Assembly: GCA_013697245.1 (NCBI GenBank)
Contig: JACCXH010000066.1
Span: forward strand, 47,677-111,676
Source: Bacteroidota bacterium
Lineage (GTDB): Bacteria > Bacteroidota > Bacteroidia > B-17B0 > Aurantibacillaceae
Direction: 5' to 3'
DNA length: 64,000 nt
Shown one piece after another: positions 1 to 9,874 of this stretch. Below the pieces are notes generated by a model, which saw nothing but the letters and a program-made list of their open reading frames with translations, was not told the DNA's origin and ran no database searches. Every line of letters starts with the position of its first letter. The first letter of the stretch is position 1. A program made the translations under genes and the position numbers.

Positions 1-2983
1 TTTCTTAAAAGGCCAATTAAACTTAGAACAAGTTGAAACCTATTTAAAAATATTTGACGAGTATTTAGAGTCGCATCAAAACAGTAGCAAGAAAAAAGAA
101 GGCGCTGCCAAAAGAACATCTCTTAATTCTGTTAAGATCTTAAAAATCTGTACTCAAATAAACCAAGAACTTGAACAACCTCAAAAAGTGATCGTGTTAA
201 TCCGTTTGCTTGAATTTATTCACTCAAGTAACGAGATCTCTGAGCAGGAAAATGAATTTGTACTTACCGTGGCCGATACATTTAATATCCCAATGGAAGA
301 GTTTAATTTATTAACCTCGTTCATTGTTGATGGTTTGGATGTGATCCCAAATAACCCAAACATTTTGGTTATTAATAATAACGAAAATGGTATTCAAAAT
401 CAAAGCAAACATATTTATTGCGAAACCCTGCCACAAGATGTTAGGGTAATACAGATAGAAAGTGTATCCATGTATGCACTTCGTCTTTATGGTAATTACG
501 AACTTCAATTGAACGGACAAGCTATTTCAAAAGAACGTGTGCATATTTTTACACCCGGTTCTTCTATCCGCTCAAGCAAAATAAAACCTATTTATTATAG
601 TGATGTTATTGGACGCTTTTTAAGTGATGAGTCACAAGCAAGAATAACCTTTGAAGTAAAAAATCTTGAATACAAATTTAAAGGTGGTAAACTTGGTTTA
701 CGCGATATTAATATCAACGAAGAGTCAGGCAAGCTGATCGGTATCATGGGTGGTTCCGGAGCCGGTAAATCTACTTTGTTAAACGTTTTAAATAGCATGG
801 AAACACCAAGTGGTGGTTCTGTAAAAATAAACGGCAAAAATATTCATACCGAAAGAGATGCCATACAAGGTGTAATTGGCCACGTAAGCCAGGATGACCT
901 TTTAATTGAAGAGTTGACCGTTTATGAAAATCTTTTTTACAATGCTAAATTATGTTTTGGAAATTTGGATGATACCGAAATTTCGAGACGTTGTAATAGT
1001 CTATTAGCCGACCTGGGCTTAAGTGAAACAAGACATTTAAAAGTTGGTTCGCCATTAGAAAAAACCATTTCCGGCGGACAACGTAAACGTTTAAATATTT
1101 CGTTAGAATTAATTCGTGAACCAAGTGTGTTATTTGTGGATGAGCCTACATCGGGTCTATCTTCACGTGACTCTGAAAATATTATGGACCTTTTAAAAGA
1201 ATTAGCTTTAAAAGGAAAATTAATTTTTGTGGTAATTCACCAGCCATCATCAGAGATCTACAAAATGTTTGATAACCTGATGATATTAGATGTTGGCGGT
1301 TACCCAATTTATTATGGTAACCCGGTAGATGCTGTAAGTTATTTTAAACGTTTAGTAAATCATGTGAATGCGGAAGAATCTGAATGCTGGAATTGCGGTA
1401 ACGTAAACCCTGAACAGATCTTTAATATTATTGAAAGCAAAGTATTAGATGAATACGGTAACTTAACTTATAATAGAAAAGTTAGTCCGGTTGAATGGAA
1501 CGTGCAATACCGCGAGCGTATTGAAAGTAATATTCACTCTGAGAAAAAACATACCGAGATCCCTGAAAGTATCTTTAAGATCCCAAATATCTTTAAGCAA
1601 TTTAAAGTATTTATGACGCGTGACGTTAAAAGTAAATTAACCAATACGCAGTATTTAATGATCAACTTTTTAGAAGCTCCCCTACTCGCTTTTATTTTGG
1701 CTTACCTTGTACGTTTCTTTAATACAGATGTAGATACAAGTAAAGGTTATGTATTTGGAGAGAACGAGAATATTCCCGCCTACATGTTCATGTCGGTAGT
1801 TGTTGCTTTATTTATTGGCTTAACAGTAAGTGCCGAAGAAATTATCCGAGACAGGAAGATCCGTAAACGCGAATCTTTTCTGAACTTAAGTAAAGGAAGT
1901 TATTTGTGGAGCAAGATCATTATCATGTTTGCCTTATCCGCTATACAAACCTTGACATTTGTTTTGGTTGGTAACTCGGTTCTTGGTATACAAGGCATGT
2001 TTACTGATTATTGGATGGTATTATTTACTTCATCTTGTTTTGCAAATATTTTAGGATTAAATATTTCATCGGCATTTAACAGCGCAGTCACTATTTACAT
2101 CTTAATTCCGTTTTTAATTATCCCACAATTATTATTAGCCGGCGTAGTAGTTAAATTTGATAAATTAAACCCTACCCTTGCCGCGCAAGGCAGTGTGCCA
2201 ATAAGTGGCGAGGTAATGGCCAGCCGTTGGGCATTTGAGGCTTTAGCAGTAAACCAGTTTAAAGAAAATAAATACGAGCATAATTTTTACAAATACGATA
2301 AGAGTATTAGCGTTGCGCAATACAAAAAAGATTATTGGATGCCTAAACTGGAAAGTAAATTGGTGAAAATTGAGAACGAATTGAAAGAGGGTAAAAAATT
2401 AAATGATGTAAAATCTGATATTGCTTTATTGTATAACGAGATAGTTAAGGAAAGTAAAATAAATAAAAAAGTTACTTGTGATGTTTTAGGTCAGATAAAC
2501 GAAAAAAGTTATAACCCTGCTGTAGCCGCGGCAATTAAAGCGTATTTATCTAACATCAAAAATTATTATATAAACGTTCAAAACACGGCCTATAAAAAAC
2601 TGGATGAAGTAAAATTATCAATGCAAAAAAATCCGGCAGAAAAAGAGAAATTTTTAGAACTGGCGGCCAATTACGATAACGAGAATTTAAATAATTTGGT
2701 TAAGAATGCAGGCGAGTTAAACCGTTGTATCGAGAAAGATGGAAAATTGATCCAGCAGATAGATCCTGTTTATCAGGATCCGGTTGATTCTAAATTTGGA
2801 AGGGCGCACTTTTTTGCACCAAGAAAGAATTTTATGGGAACCTATTTTTCTACCTATTGGTTTAACATCTGTGTTATCTGGATGATGAGTTTTGTATTGA
2901 TTGTTACTTTATACTTTGAAGTGTTTAAGAAAATACTGGATGCATTAGGCAATATTAAATTCGGTAAGAAAAAAGCCTTTTAA
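1..2983 (+). CDS. ABCG-type ABC transporter (fused ATPase and permease), 5' partial
   Basis: The frame is open from base 2 of the window, so the protein starts upstream; the GTG at 188 is internal. Counting residues from that GTG: a helical TerB-like region (about 1-55 plus the preceding 60 residues), an FHA-like beta region (about 65-155), then an ABC ATPase with Walker A GGSGAGKST near 187, signature ISGGQRKR near 294 and Walker B LLFVDEPTSG near 315. An ABC2-type membrane domain follows at about 480-665, and a last membrane helix lies near 895-918. Between the membrane parts sits a charged soluble insert of about 200 residues. The order ATPase then permease on one chain is that of ABCG half-transporters, which work as dimers in the inner membrane. 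The substrate cannot be read from sequence. A strong hairpin terminator follows the stop. Confidence 0.88.
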   Translation, partial: FLKGQLNLEQVETYLKIFDEYLESHQNSSKKKEGAAKRTSLNSVKILKICTQINQELEQPQKVIVLIRLLEFIHSSNEISEQENEFVLTVADTFNIPMEEFNLLTSFIVDGLDVIPNNPNILVINNNENGIQNQSKHIYCETLPQDVRVIQIESVSMYALRLYGNYELQLNGQAISKERVHIFTPGSSIRSSKIKPIYYSDVIGRFLSDESQARITFEVKNLEYKFKGGKLGLRDININEESGKLIGIMGGSGAGKSTLLNVLNSMETPSGGSVKINGKNIHTERDAIQGVIGHVSQDDLLIEELTVYENLFYNAKLCFGNLDDTEISRRCNSLLADLGLSETRHLKVGSPLEKTISGGQRKRLNISLELIREPSVLFVDEPTSGLSSRDSENIMDLLKELALKGKLIFVVIHQPSSEIYKMFDNLMILDVGGYPIYYGNPVDAVSYFKRLVNHVNAEESECWNCGNVNPEQIFNIIESKVLDEYGNLTYNRKVSPVEWNVQYRERIESNIHSEKKHTEIPESIFKIPNIFKQFKVFMTRDVKSKLTNTQYLMINFLEAPLLAFILAYLVRFFNTDVDTSKGYVFGENENIPAYMFMSVVVALFIGLTVSAEEIIRDRKIRKRESFLNLSKGSYLWSKIIIMFALSAIQTLTFVLVGNSVLGIQGMFTDYWMVLFTSSCFANILGLNISSAFNSAVTIYILIPFLIIPQLLLAGVVVKFDKLNPTLAAQGSVPISGEVMASRWAFEALAVNQFKENKYEHNFYKYDKSISVAQYKKDYWMPKLESKLVKIENELKEGKKLNDVKSDIALLYNEIVKESKINKKVTCDVLGQINEKSYNPAVAAAIKAYLSNIKNYYINVQNTAYKKLDEVKLSMQKNPAEKEKFLELAANYDNENLNNLVKNAGELNRCIEKDGKLIQQIDPVYQDPVDSKFGRAHFFAPRKNFMGTYFSTYWFNICVIWMMSFVLIVTLYFEVFKKILDALGNIKFGKKKAF

Positions 2984-2988
2984 AACTG

Positions 2989-3019
2989 AAAAGGGAAACA
3001 CAAAATGTTTCCCTTTTTT
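2989..3019. terminator. Hairpin terminator between convergent genes
   Basis: Arms of 12 bp (2989-3000 and 3006-3017) form a perfect stem with a short loop. A T-run follows on the plus strand and an A-rich arm gives T's on the minus strand. It can end both the ABC transporter and the convergent PP-loop gene. Confidence 0.85.
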
Positions 3020-3055
3020 ATTTCCGTTCTCCAAAAAATTTAAACACATAAAAAT

Positions 3056-3784
3056 CTATGTGGTTAAAAAAGGTAACAGATCACAAAACCAAAAACCCTT
3101 GGTAATAACCATCTGCTCGGTCTTACAAGTATCATCAGTTCTTATATCCAAGGCCTTGTATATATTTTCGCCCATCGTAAACCTGACCTCTTTTTTAAAC
3201 ACCGGCCCTGCAAAACAAAATGTGTGGTATTCGCCATTTTCACCACAGGGATCAACATTAGCAGGTAGTTCTTTTATAAATTGTTCGTTTATCGCTCTAC
3301 CCAACCACTCTTCTCCAAAGTAACCATCATTCACACAACAAATAACAGTTTTGAATTCCAGATCAATAAATTCTTTAATGAGTACCCTTGTATCTTTTTT
3401 CCATAAAGGAAAAACAGCTTTCATATTTACTTTTGCCAAATTGTTTTCGCGATAAACCCTAAGGTCTTCTAAAAAAATATCTCCAAATATTACCTGTTCA
3501 ATTCCCTCCGCTTTTGCTTTTAAAAGAGCCGCCTCCATTTGCTTTTCATATTCGCTATTAGTGCCTTCTTTTACCCTTACTTTTAAAAGTGGAAGGCCAA
3601 TTGCAGAAGCTTGAAGATCCAGAAGGTCTTCGCGGGTACCATGCATGGATACGCGTTTAAACTCATCGTTAACGGTGGTCAATAAATATTTTACATCAAA
3701 CAAATTTTGGGATAATACTTTGTGTAAACACAAGGCAGAGTCTTTTCCGCCACTCCAACAAAATATAGCTTTGGGAAGATCCAT
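3056..3784 (-). CDS. PP-loop ATPase of the diphthine-ammonia-ligase (DUF71/MJ0570) family
   Basis: This 242-residue protein opens with the N-type PP-loop SGGKDSALCLHK (about residues 11-22), which binds ATP and adenylates a carbonyl group. In eukaryotes and archaea the family makes diphthamide on EF-2. Bacteria lack diphthamide, so the bacterial substrate is unknown. The middle carries EGIEQVIFGDIFLEDLR, the family's second conserved block. The ATG at 3784 lies 1 nt after the stop of the upstream lipoprotein gene, so the two are probably co-transcribed. The amidoligase-like chemistry is inferred from the fold only. Confidence 0.82.
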   Translation of the reverse strand: MDLPKAIFCWSGGKDSALCLHKVLSQNLFDVKYLLTTVNDEFKRVSMHGTREDLLDLQASAIGLPLLKVRVKEGTNSEYEKQMEAALLKAKAEGIEQVIFGDIFLEDLRVYRENNLAKVNMKAVFPLWKKDTRVLIKEFIDLEFKTVICCVNDGYFGEEWLGRAINEQFIKELPANVDPCGENGEYHTFCFAGPVFKKEVRFTMGENIYKALDIRTDDTCKTEQMVITKGFWFCDLLPFLTT

Positions 3785-3785
3785 T

Positions 3786-4499
3786 TTAATTAAGATTTAG
3801 TCCAAATGCCAAACCTAACCATGGTTTTTGTTGGTAGATCCAAAAATCTTTGTTCTCATCCAACAGGTTATCAAAACCCAACGCTAAACCAAGCGTAAAA
3901 TTATTAATGCCAATAATAGCGCTAATGCCTTTTGACCAAGCCACGCCGTCGTAGTCATAACCAACCACACCATTTGTAACCCATGGGTTTATTACCGCGC
4001 CGCCAATACCGGTAAATAAACCGAAAGAGAAACCGTAATGCGTGGTTTGCCTCAAATATTTTTTTAATGGTGTTTCTCTATATTTTAACTGGTAAACATC
4101 GTTACGGAAACCAAAATAAACAGCACCGTTTAAACTGGTATTAAACTGTTGCGGAAATCCTCTTTGGGTTGGCCTGTATTTAAATGGCATGGTTACAAAG
4201 TCCACATCAAAACTTGGCTGACGGAAGTATTTTGAATTTTTATTGATACGTGATATTTTATCTGCAAAAGCTAAGCGTGAAGAGGCAGATGTATCCACTT
4301 TTTTTAATTGTTTATCATATTTATAAACGTAAACAGTATCAACTTCATTATCAATATAAACTTTTTCTGTTTTTGCAGAGAATGATTTACTTTTATAATA
4401 ACCATTTGCTAATTGATATTTAGGCGAATTTTTTATAACGCCACAGTTGCTAAAAAAAATAACCATAACACTTAAAAATAAAATTATCCTTATGATCAT
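3786..4499 (-). CDS. Putative lipoprotein, conserved hypothetical
   Basis: A 237-residue protein with a hydrophobic N-terminus ending in FFSNC (Cys near residue 19), a plausible lipobox. The rest is rich in Tyr, Gly and alternating hydrophobic residues. The C-terminal half (about 120-237) has glycine-rich strands such as GFSFGLFTGIGGAVINPW and reads like a small outer-membrane beta-barrel or surface domain. No family is recognised. It sits 18 nt after uvrA and directly before the PP-loop gene on the same strand, probably in one transcript; a functional link is not evident. Confidence 0.6.
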   Translation of the reverse strand: MIIRIILFLSVMVIFFSNCGVIKNSPKYQLANGYYKSKSFSAKTEKVYIDNEVDTVYVYKYDKQLKKVDTSASSRLAFADKISRINKNSKYFRQPSFDVDFVTMPFKYRPTQRGFPQQFNTSLNGAVYFGFRNDVYQLKYRETPLKKYLRQTTHYGFSFGLFTGIGGAVINPWVTNGVVGYDYDGVAWSKGISAIIGINNFTLGLALGFDNLLDENKDFWIYQQKPWLGLAFGLNLN

Positions 4500-4517
4500 A
4501 CTTTATAGCCGTTAAAT

Positions 4518-7340
4518 TTATTTCAATTTCTCCAATAAATATTTTCCGGTGTAGCCTTTTTTATTTTTTGCAAGTTCATCCGGCGTGCCTTCAAATACAA
4601 TCATTCCGCCATTCTCTCCTCCTTCGGGGCCAACATCAATTATCCAGTCGGCACATTTAATTACATCTAAATTATGTTCAATTACAACTATAGAATGTCC
4701 TTTTGCTAATAAGGCATCAAACGATTTTAAAAGTTTTGCCACGTCATGAAAATGTAAACCCGTTGTTGGTTCGTCAAACACAAATAATGTTGGCGAAGTA
4801 TTATTTATAGCAATTAAAAAACTGGCTAACTTAATACGTTGTGCTTCTCCACCACTTAAGGTGCTGCTGCTTTGTCCCAATGCCACATAACCCAAACCAA
4901 CCGCTTGTAATGCCTGCAATTTTTCTAATATTCTTTTACAAGTTTTATTTTCGGTATCGCCTTCAAAAAATTCAACTGCATCATCCACTGTTAGATCTAA
5001 AATATCAGAAATTGATTTACCACGATACAAAACTTCCAGTGTTTCGGCTTTATAGCGTTTGCCTTTGCAATTCTCGCATGGCAATTGTATATCGGCCATA
5101 AACTGCATCTCAACAGTAATTTGTCCTTCGCCCTGGCATACTTCGCAGCGACCACCTTCTACATTAAAACTAAAAAAGCCCGGTTTGTAACCGCGTGTTT
5201 TTGCAAGGCCTTGGTCGGCATACAAATTCCTAACCTCATCAAATGCTTTTACATACGTTACAGGATTAGAGCGCGAAGATTTACCAATTGGGTTCTGGTC
5301 AACAAACTCTAATTGTTTTATTTGCTTTAAACTGCCACCTATCATGTGGTCGGCATTCACACTTTCAAAATAACCATCCAAGTAACGTTGTAAATTCGGG
5401 ATCAAGCCTCTTCTAACCAATGTTGATTTGCCTGAACCGCTTACACCTGTTACGCAAGTTAAAACACCTAACGGAAATTTTACAGAAACGTTCTTTAAAT
5501 TGTTCTCATTTAAATTCCTGATCTCAATAAATTCTTTCCATTTACGCCGCGCTTTCGGAATTTCAATTCGTAAAATATTGTTTAAGTATTTTGAAGTATA
5601 GCCCGCTTTGTTCTTTAATAACTCTTTATGCGTGCCCTGGAACACCAAATGGCCACCATGCGTACCTGCCTCCGGACCAATATCTATCAACTCATCTGCC
5701 TGGCGCATAATTTCTTCATCGTGCTCAACAATAATTACCGTATTACCTTGTTGCTGTAACGAACGCAATACTTTTATCAAGCGCTCGGTATCCCTTGGAT
5801 GTAAACCAATACTTGGCTCATCTAAAATATATAAACTGCCAACTAATGTACTTCCTAATTGTGTAGCCAAATTAATACGCTGGCTCTCGCCGCCACTTAA
5901 AGTATTGGCAACACGGTTAAGGGTTAAATAACCAAGACCTACATCCAGCAAATATTGCAAACGGTTAGTAATCTCAATTAACAAGCGCTTGGCAACTATG
6001 GTATCATGCTCATCCAACTTTAAATTTTTAAAGAAAGGATAAAGATCTTCTACCGGCGTTAAAACTAATTCTGTAATATTTTTTCCGGCAATTAAAACAT
6101 AGTTGGCATCTTTACGTAGGCGCGTTCCCAAACAATCGGGGCAAACTGTTTTACCACGGTAACGGGCCAGCATTACACGGTATTGAATTTTGTAGGTTTC
6201 TTTTTCAAGCATTTTAAAGAAAGCATTTAAGCCATCAAAATACTGGTTGCCCTCCCATAATAACTGGTAATCTTTTTTAGACAACTCTACAATTGGCTTA
6301 TGTACCGGGAAATTAAATTTATGTGCATTCTTTAAAAGCTCTTTTTTGTAGGCGCTCATTACTTCACCATTCCAACAAACAATTGCGTTTTGAAATACCG
6401 AAAGACTTTTGTTTGGAATTACAAGATCAGGATCTATTCCAATAATACTTCCAAAACCTTCGCAGGTCTTACAGGCGCCAATTGGATTATTGAACGTGAA
6501 AAAGTTAACATTAGGTTCTTCAAAAGAGATACCATCCAATTCGAATAAATTACTAAAAGTATTTTTATCAAATTTATTCTCGCCTTTTTCTACCCAAACC
6601 AAACACTCGCCATTGCCTTCAAAAAAAGCAGTTTGTACGCTATCTGCAACACGGTTTAAAAAATCTTCATCGCTTGGATTTGAAACTAACCTATCAATCA
6701 ATAAAAACACTTCGGATGTTTTTTTTACCGTTTTAAAATCTATTTCATTTATTTTTTTGATCTCACCATTGATGACTGCCCTTGAAAAGCCTTGTTGTGA
6801 AAGCAGGTCGAGTTGTTTTTGGAAAGGTCTGTCCTTTGCTTCTAAAACTTTTGAAAGGATTAAAACCTTGGCGCCTTCTTTTAATTCGGCTACAAAATTT
6901 ACAACATCGGTAACCGTTTGGCGTTTTACCTGTTTGCCACTAACGGGGCTAAAAGTTTTACCAACACGCGAAAATAATAATTTAAAATAATCGTAGATCT
7001 CCGTAATTGTACCAACGGTACTTCTTGGATTTCTTGAAATAACTTTTTGCTCGATGGCAATTGCCGGCGAAATACCTTTTATATAATCTACCTGTGGTTT
7101 TTCTAATCTTCCCAAAAACTGACGCGCGTAAGCCGAAAGACTTTCTACATAACGTCTTTGGCCTTCTGCATATAACGTATCAAAAGCAAGTGATGATTTC
7201 CCCGAACCCGAAAGGCCGGTAATAACGATCATTTTATTGCGTGGCAAAGCAACATCCACATTTTTTAAATTGTGTTGTCGCGCACCCTTAATGATAATAA
7301 ACTCTTTTGAACTTAATTTTGTAATATCCCTGGTACTCAT
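4518..7340 (-). CDS. uvrA: Excinuclease ABC subunit A
   Basis: A 940-residue protein of normal UvrA length. Two ABC ATPase modules are seen: Walker [10 protein letters not shown] near residue 42 and GVSGSGKST near 635, with signatures LSGGESQRI near 485 and LSGGEAQRI near 830. Zinc-finger cysteines are present as CKTC/CPDC in the first half and [17 protein letters not shown] in the second. UvrA dimers recognise bulky DNA lesions and load UvrB in nucleotide excision repair in the cytoplasm. The start ATG at 7340 is 8 nt after the TlpA-like gene, suggesting read-through transcription. Confidence 0.97.
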   Translation of the reverse strand: MSTRDITKLSSKEFIIIKGARQHNLKNVDVALPRNKMIVITGLSGSGKSSLAFDTLYAEGQRRYVESLSAYARQFLGRLEKPQVDYIKGISPAIAIEQKVISRNPRSTVGTITEIYDYFKLLFSRVGKTFSPVSGKQVKRQTVTDVVNFVAELKEGAKVLILSKVLEAKDRPFQKQLDLLSQQGFSRAVINGEIKKINEIDFKTVKKTSEVFLLIDRLVSNPSDEDFLNRVADSVQTAFFEGNGECLVWVEKGENKFDKNTFSNLFELDGISFEEPNVNFFTFNNPIGACKTCEGFGSIIGIDPDLVIPNKSLSVFQNAIVCWNGEVMSAYKKELLKNAHKFNFPVHKPIVELSKKDYQLLWEGNQYFDGLNAFFKMLEKETYKIQYRVMLARYRGKTVCPDCLGTRLRKDANYVLIAGKNITELVLTPVEDLYPFFKNLKLDEHDTIVAKRLLIEITNRLQYLLDVGLGYLTLNRVANTLSGGESQRINLATQLGSTLVGSLYILDEPSIGLHPRDTERLIKVLRSLQQQGNTVIIVEHDEEIMRQADELIDIGPEAGTHGGHLVFQGTHKELLKNKAGYTSKYLNNILRIEIPKARRKWKEFIEIRNLNENNLKNVSVKFPLGVLTCVTGVSGSGKSTLVRRGLIPNLQRYLDGYFESVNADHMIGGSLKQIKQLEFVDQNPIGKSSRSNPVTYVKAFDEVRNLYADQGLAKTRGYKPGFFSFNVEGGRCEVCQGEGQITVEMQFMADIQLPCENCKGKRYKAETLEVLYRGKSISDILDLTVDDAVEFFEGDTENKTCKRILEKLQALQAVGLGYVALGQSSSTLSGGEAQRIKLASFLIAINNTSPTLFVFDEPTTGLHFHDVAKLLKSFDALLAKGHSIVVIEHNLDVIKCADWIIDVGPEGGENGGMIVFEGTPDELAKNKKGYTGKYLLEKLK

Positions 7341-7348
7341 TCTATCTC

Positions 7349-7840
7349 CTACTCCATTAATTTTTTTAAATGTTCAACAGTTGAAGCGTCGGTCCAATCC
7401 ACATAGCCAACTGTTTCTTTTTTTACTTCTAAATTTGTATTTACAATATAAGATGTTGGAATAGAAAAAATGCCAATATCATTAAACTGTTGGTTCATTT
7501 TTAAAAAGGTAAAAGGGTAATCTGTTCTTTCTTTTAACGACATTATTTTTTCTAAAGGTTCATCGCTGATAATTACAATTTCAACATCACTTAATTGAAC
7601 GTCTTTTATTGCATTCATTTCTTTCATTTCATCTAAACAATTACCACACCAGGAAGCGCTGAAACAAACAACCATTTTTTTTCCTTTAAAAGAGGAAAAT
7701 TTAACGGGTTTTTCGTTCAGATCACTTAATGTCAGTTTATTAAAGTCGATACTGGGCGCCATATTGTATTTATTATAGAAATAAAAGCCAATAAGCGCAG
7801 CAATTACAAGAATGATAAGGGTAATTCGTTTTTTGTTCAT
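7349..7840 (-). CDS. TlpA-like membrane-anchored thioredoxin
   Basis: 163 residues. A single membrane helix lies at 6-22, followed by a thioredoxin fold with active-site WCGNC at residues 64-68 and the cis-proline region [10 protein letters not shown] near 130. The topology (short cytoplasmic start, helix, periplasmic domain) fits TlpA/ResA proteins that reduce disulfides or assist cytochrome maturation in the periplasm. The CGNC variant dipeptide is unusual compared with CGPC. It is the first gene of the minus-strand run that leads into uvrA. Confidence 0.82.
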   Translation of the reverse strand: MNKKRITLIILVIAALIGFYFYNKYNMAPSIDFNKLTLSDLNEKPVKFSSFKGKKMVVCFSASWCGNCLDEMKEMNAIKDVQLSDVEIVIISDEPLEKIMSLKERTDYPFTFLKMNQQFNDIGIFSIPTSYIVNTNLEVKKETVGYVDWTDASTVEHLKKLME

Positions 7841-7904
7841 AGTAATTAAGAACCGATAGTTAATTGATTTACAAACTAAGAGGTTTAAAGTTTAAAAATA
7901 CGAA

Positions 7905-7912
7905 TAGATTTG
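7905..7912 (+). promoter_or_regulatory. Promoter -7 box of mtgA
   Basis: TAGATTTG matches the Bacteroidota -7 consensus TAnnTTTG and ends 8 nt before the ATG at 7921. A start upstream of it (TTG at 7864) would lie outside the transcript. No clear -33 element is seen. Confidence 0.5.
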
Positions 7913-7920
7913 CATTTAGG

Positions 7921-8682
7921 ATGCTGATTTTGTTAACCAAACTATTTAAGATAGTTTTAAAAGTTATTGTTTTTTTTATTGTGCTTTCGGTAGGCAGCAC
8001 CATTCTTTTTCGTTGGGTGCCCGTGCCCTTAACGCCTTTAATGTTAATACGTTGTGTTGAGCAAAAAGGCGATGGCAAAAGTATGACCTTAGAACACGAT
8101 TGGGTAAGCCTGGAAGAAATTCCCCCAAAATTGCAGTTAGCCGTAGTTTGCAGCGAAGATCAAAACTATCTTAAACATTATGGTTTTGACTGGGGCGCTA
8201 TTGAAAAGGCTATGAAAGCCAACGAAAAAGGCAAAAAAATAAGGGGCGGAAGTACCATTTCACAACAAACGGCAAAAAATGTATTCTTATGGCCCGGCCG
8301 TAGTTATATACGTAAAGGCTTTGAGGCTTATTTTACTTTATTGATAGAGACCTTTTGGAGCAAAGAGCGCATTATGGAGGTTTACCTTAACAGTATAGAA
8401 ATGGGAAATGGTGTTTACGGAGCTGAAGCCGCCGCGCAACATTGGTTTAAAAAACCTGCCGTTAAATTAAATAAAGACGAATGTGCCGCTATTGCTGCCG
8501 TTTTACCTAACCCTATAAAATATGTGGCAAACCCGCCAAGTGCTTATATTTCTAAACGTAAGGCCTGGATAAAGCAACAAATGAGCTTTTGGGGTAATAA
8601 ACTCGATTATAATAAATACAACGATGAAGATGTGCCGGAGAAAAAAGTAAAAAAGAAAACATCCACTAAAAACAAAAAATAA
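7921..8682 (+). CDS. mtgA: Monofunctional peptidoglycan glycosyltransferase
   Basis: 253 residues from the ATG at 7921. The frame extends to a TTG at 7864, but the -7 box at 7905-7912 lies between, so the ATG is chosen. A single N-terminal membrane anchor (about 6-30) precedes a GT51 domain: catalytic Glu in SEDQ (about residue 79), GGSTISQQTAKN (109-120) and the later EVYLNSIEMGNGVYG block. It polymerises lipid II into glycan strands on the periplasmic side and lacks a transpeptidase domain. A Lys-rich tail ends the protein. The stop overlaps the next ATG (TAATG at 8680-8684), which implies translational coupling. Confidence 0.93.
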   Translation: MLILLTKLFKIVLKVIVFFIVLSVGSTILFRWVPVPLTPLMLIRCVEQKGDGKSMTLEHDWVSLEEIPPKLQLAVVCSEDQNYLKHYGFDWGAIEKAMKANEKGKKIRGGSTISQQTAKNVFLWPGRSYIRKGFEAYFTLLIETFWSKERIMEVYLNSIEMGNGVYGAEAAAQHWFKKPAVKLNKDECAAIAAVLPNPIKYVANPPSAYISKRKAWIKQQMSFWGNKLDYNKYNDEDVPEKKVKKKTSTKNKK

Positions 8683-9845
8683 TGAACAGACTATCCATAC
8701 TTACGCTTTTATTGGTAATGTTCTTAAGTTGCGGCAATTTAACAACAGCAGGCAGTGGTAAAACTTTTACCAAAACCGAAAAATTAGAAATAGCCTCTAA
8801 CTTAAATAAAGAGGAACAATTTATCTCCTATAAGTTAGATACCCTTTTTACCCAATTGAACCAGACCGGAACGTTTAATGGCAGTGTATTGGTAGCGCGC
8901 AATGGCAAAGTATTGTATAAACGATCGCTTGGTATTTTAAATAAAAGCACCAACGACCAATTAACCGATTCCTCTATGTTCCAATTGGCTTCGGTATCAA
9001 AGGTAATTACCGCTACAGCAGTTTTAATGTTGCACGAAAGAGAATTAATAGACCTTAATAAACCTTTTTCTTTTTATTTTCCCGATTTTCCGTATGATAA
9101 AGTAACCATTAAACAACTTTTAAATCACCGCTCAGGCCTGGCAAATTACATCTATGTTTTAAATAGCGAGATCTATCAACCTAATTACCAAATGAGTAAC
9201 ACAGACATGTATAATTACTTTATTACTAAAAATCCAAAGCCTTATTTAAAACCAAATACACGCTTTAACTATTGCAATACCAATTACGCCCTATTGGCTT
9301 TGTTAATTGAAAAAGTATCGCACAAAACTTATTCGGCCTTTGTAAAAGAAGAATTGTTTAAACCGCTTGGTATGAAGAATACCGCTACCATTAAAGAAAT
9401 TGACCTCAACGGTAAAAATATTACAAAGCCCTACGACAATAAATGGAAACCCATAGACCTTGACGCGAGCGATTATGTGCTGGGTGATAAAAGTATTTAT
9501 TCAACACCTTACGACCTGTTCTTATTTAGTGAGGCCATGTACCAAAACAAAATCATCAAAGCAGAAACACAGCAGTTAGCTTATACAGCTTATAGCCGCG
9601 AAAAAAAATTAAGTAATTATGGTTATGGCTGGCGCTTAAAAGATATTAACGATTCGCTAAAAAAAGAAGTCTACCATAATGGCTGGTGGCATGGTTACCG
9701 CTCATCTTTCCACCGTCGTTTAAATGATAAATTAACTGTTATCATTTTAAGTAATCAGTTAAACCGATCGGCCTACCAAACTTACAAAGTATACCAGATC
9801 CTGGATAATGTTCCGGCAGGTGATAAGTTGGAAGAGGTTGAATAA
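8682..9845 (+). CDS. Serine hydrolase, beta-lactamase class C family, lipoprotein
   Basis: 387 residues with a lipoprotein-type signal (Cys near 17). Active-site motifs are SVSK at about 104-107 (Ser nucleophile and Lys), Y-C-N near 197 and H-N-G near 336. This set defines the CubicO/AmpC/PBP4* superfamily, which contains esterases, D-aminopeptidases and peptidoglycan-modifying enzymes; true beta-lactamase activity is not implied. Coupling to mtgA by a 1-nt overlap suggests a cell-wall role, but this is inference. Confidence 0.85.
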   Translation: MNRLSILTLLLVMFLSCGNLTTAGSGKTFTKTEKLEIASNLNKEEQFISYKLDTLFTQLNQTGTFNGSVLVARNGKVLYKRSLGILNKSTNDQLTDSSMFQLASVSKVITATAVLMLHERELIDLNKPFSFYFPDFPYDKVTIKQLLNHRSGLANYIYVLNSEIYQPNYQMSNTDMYNYFITKNPKPYLKPNTRFNYCNTNYALLALLIEKVSHKTYSAFVKEELFKPLGMKNTATIKEIDLNGKNITKPYDNKWKPIDLDASDYVLGDKSIYSTPYDLFLFSEAMYQNKIIKAETQQLAYTAYSREKKLSNYGYGWRLKDINDSLKKEVYHNGWWHGYRSSFHRRLNDKLTVIILSNQLNRSAYQTYKVYQILDNVPAGDKLEEVE

Positions 9846-9868
9846 CGAATTTTTTATATGTACTTTTG
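9838..9868 (+). promoter_or_regulatory. Promoter of gldF
   Basis: TTG at 9838-9840, 20 nt spacer, then TACTTTTG at 9861-9868: a full match to the Bacteroidota promoter. The -7 box ends 6 nt before the ATG at 9875, so the mRNA may have almost no leader. The promoter overlaps the 3' end of the hydrolase gene. Confidence 0.6.
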
Positions 9869-9874
9869 CGCTTT

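Noticed and set aside
6409..6990. 193-codon plus-strand frame within uvrA
   Set aside because: Shadow of the uvrA coding strand with Ser/Leu/Lys-rich nonsense product.
7864..7920. TTG start 19 codons upstream of mtgA
   Set aside because: The -7 promoter box at 7905-7912 lies inside this stretch, and the conserved protein starts at the ATG at 7921.
8682..9845. Reading the serine hydrolase as a beta-lactamase resistance gene
   Set aside because: The SxxK/YxN set is shared by many esterases and peptidases; no class C beta-lactamase specific features were seen.
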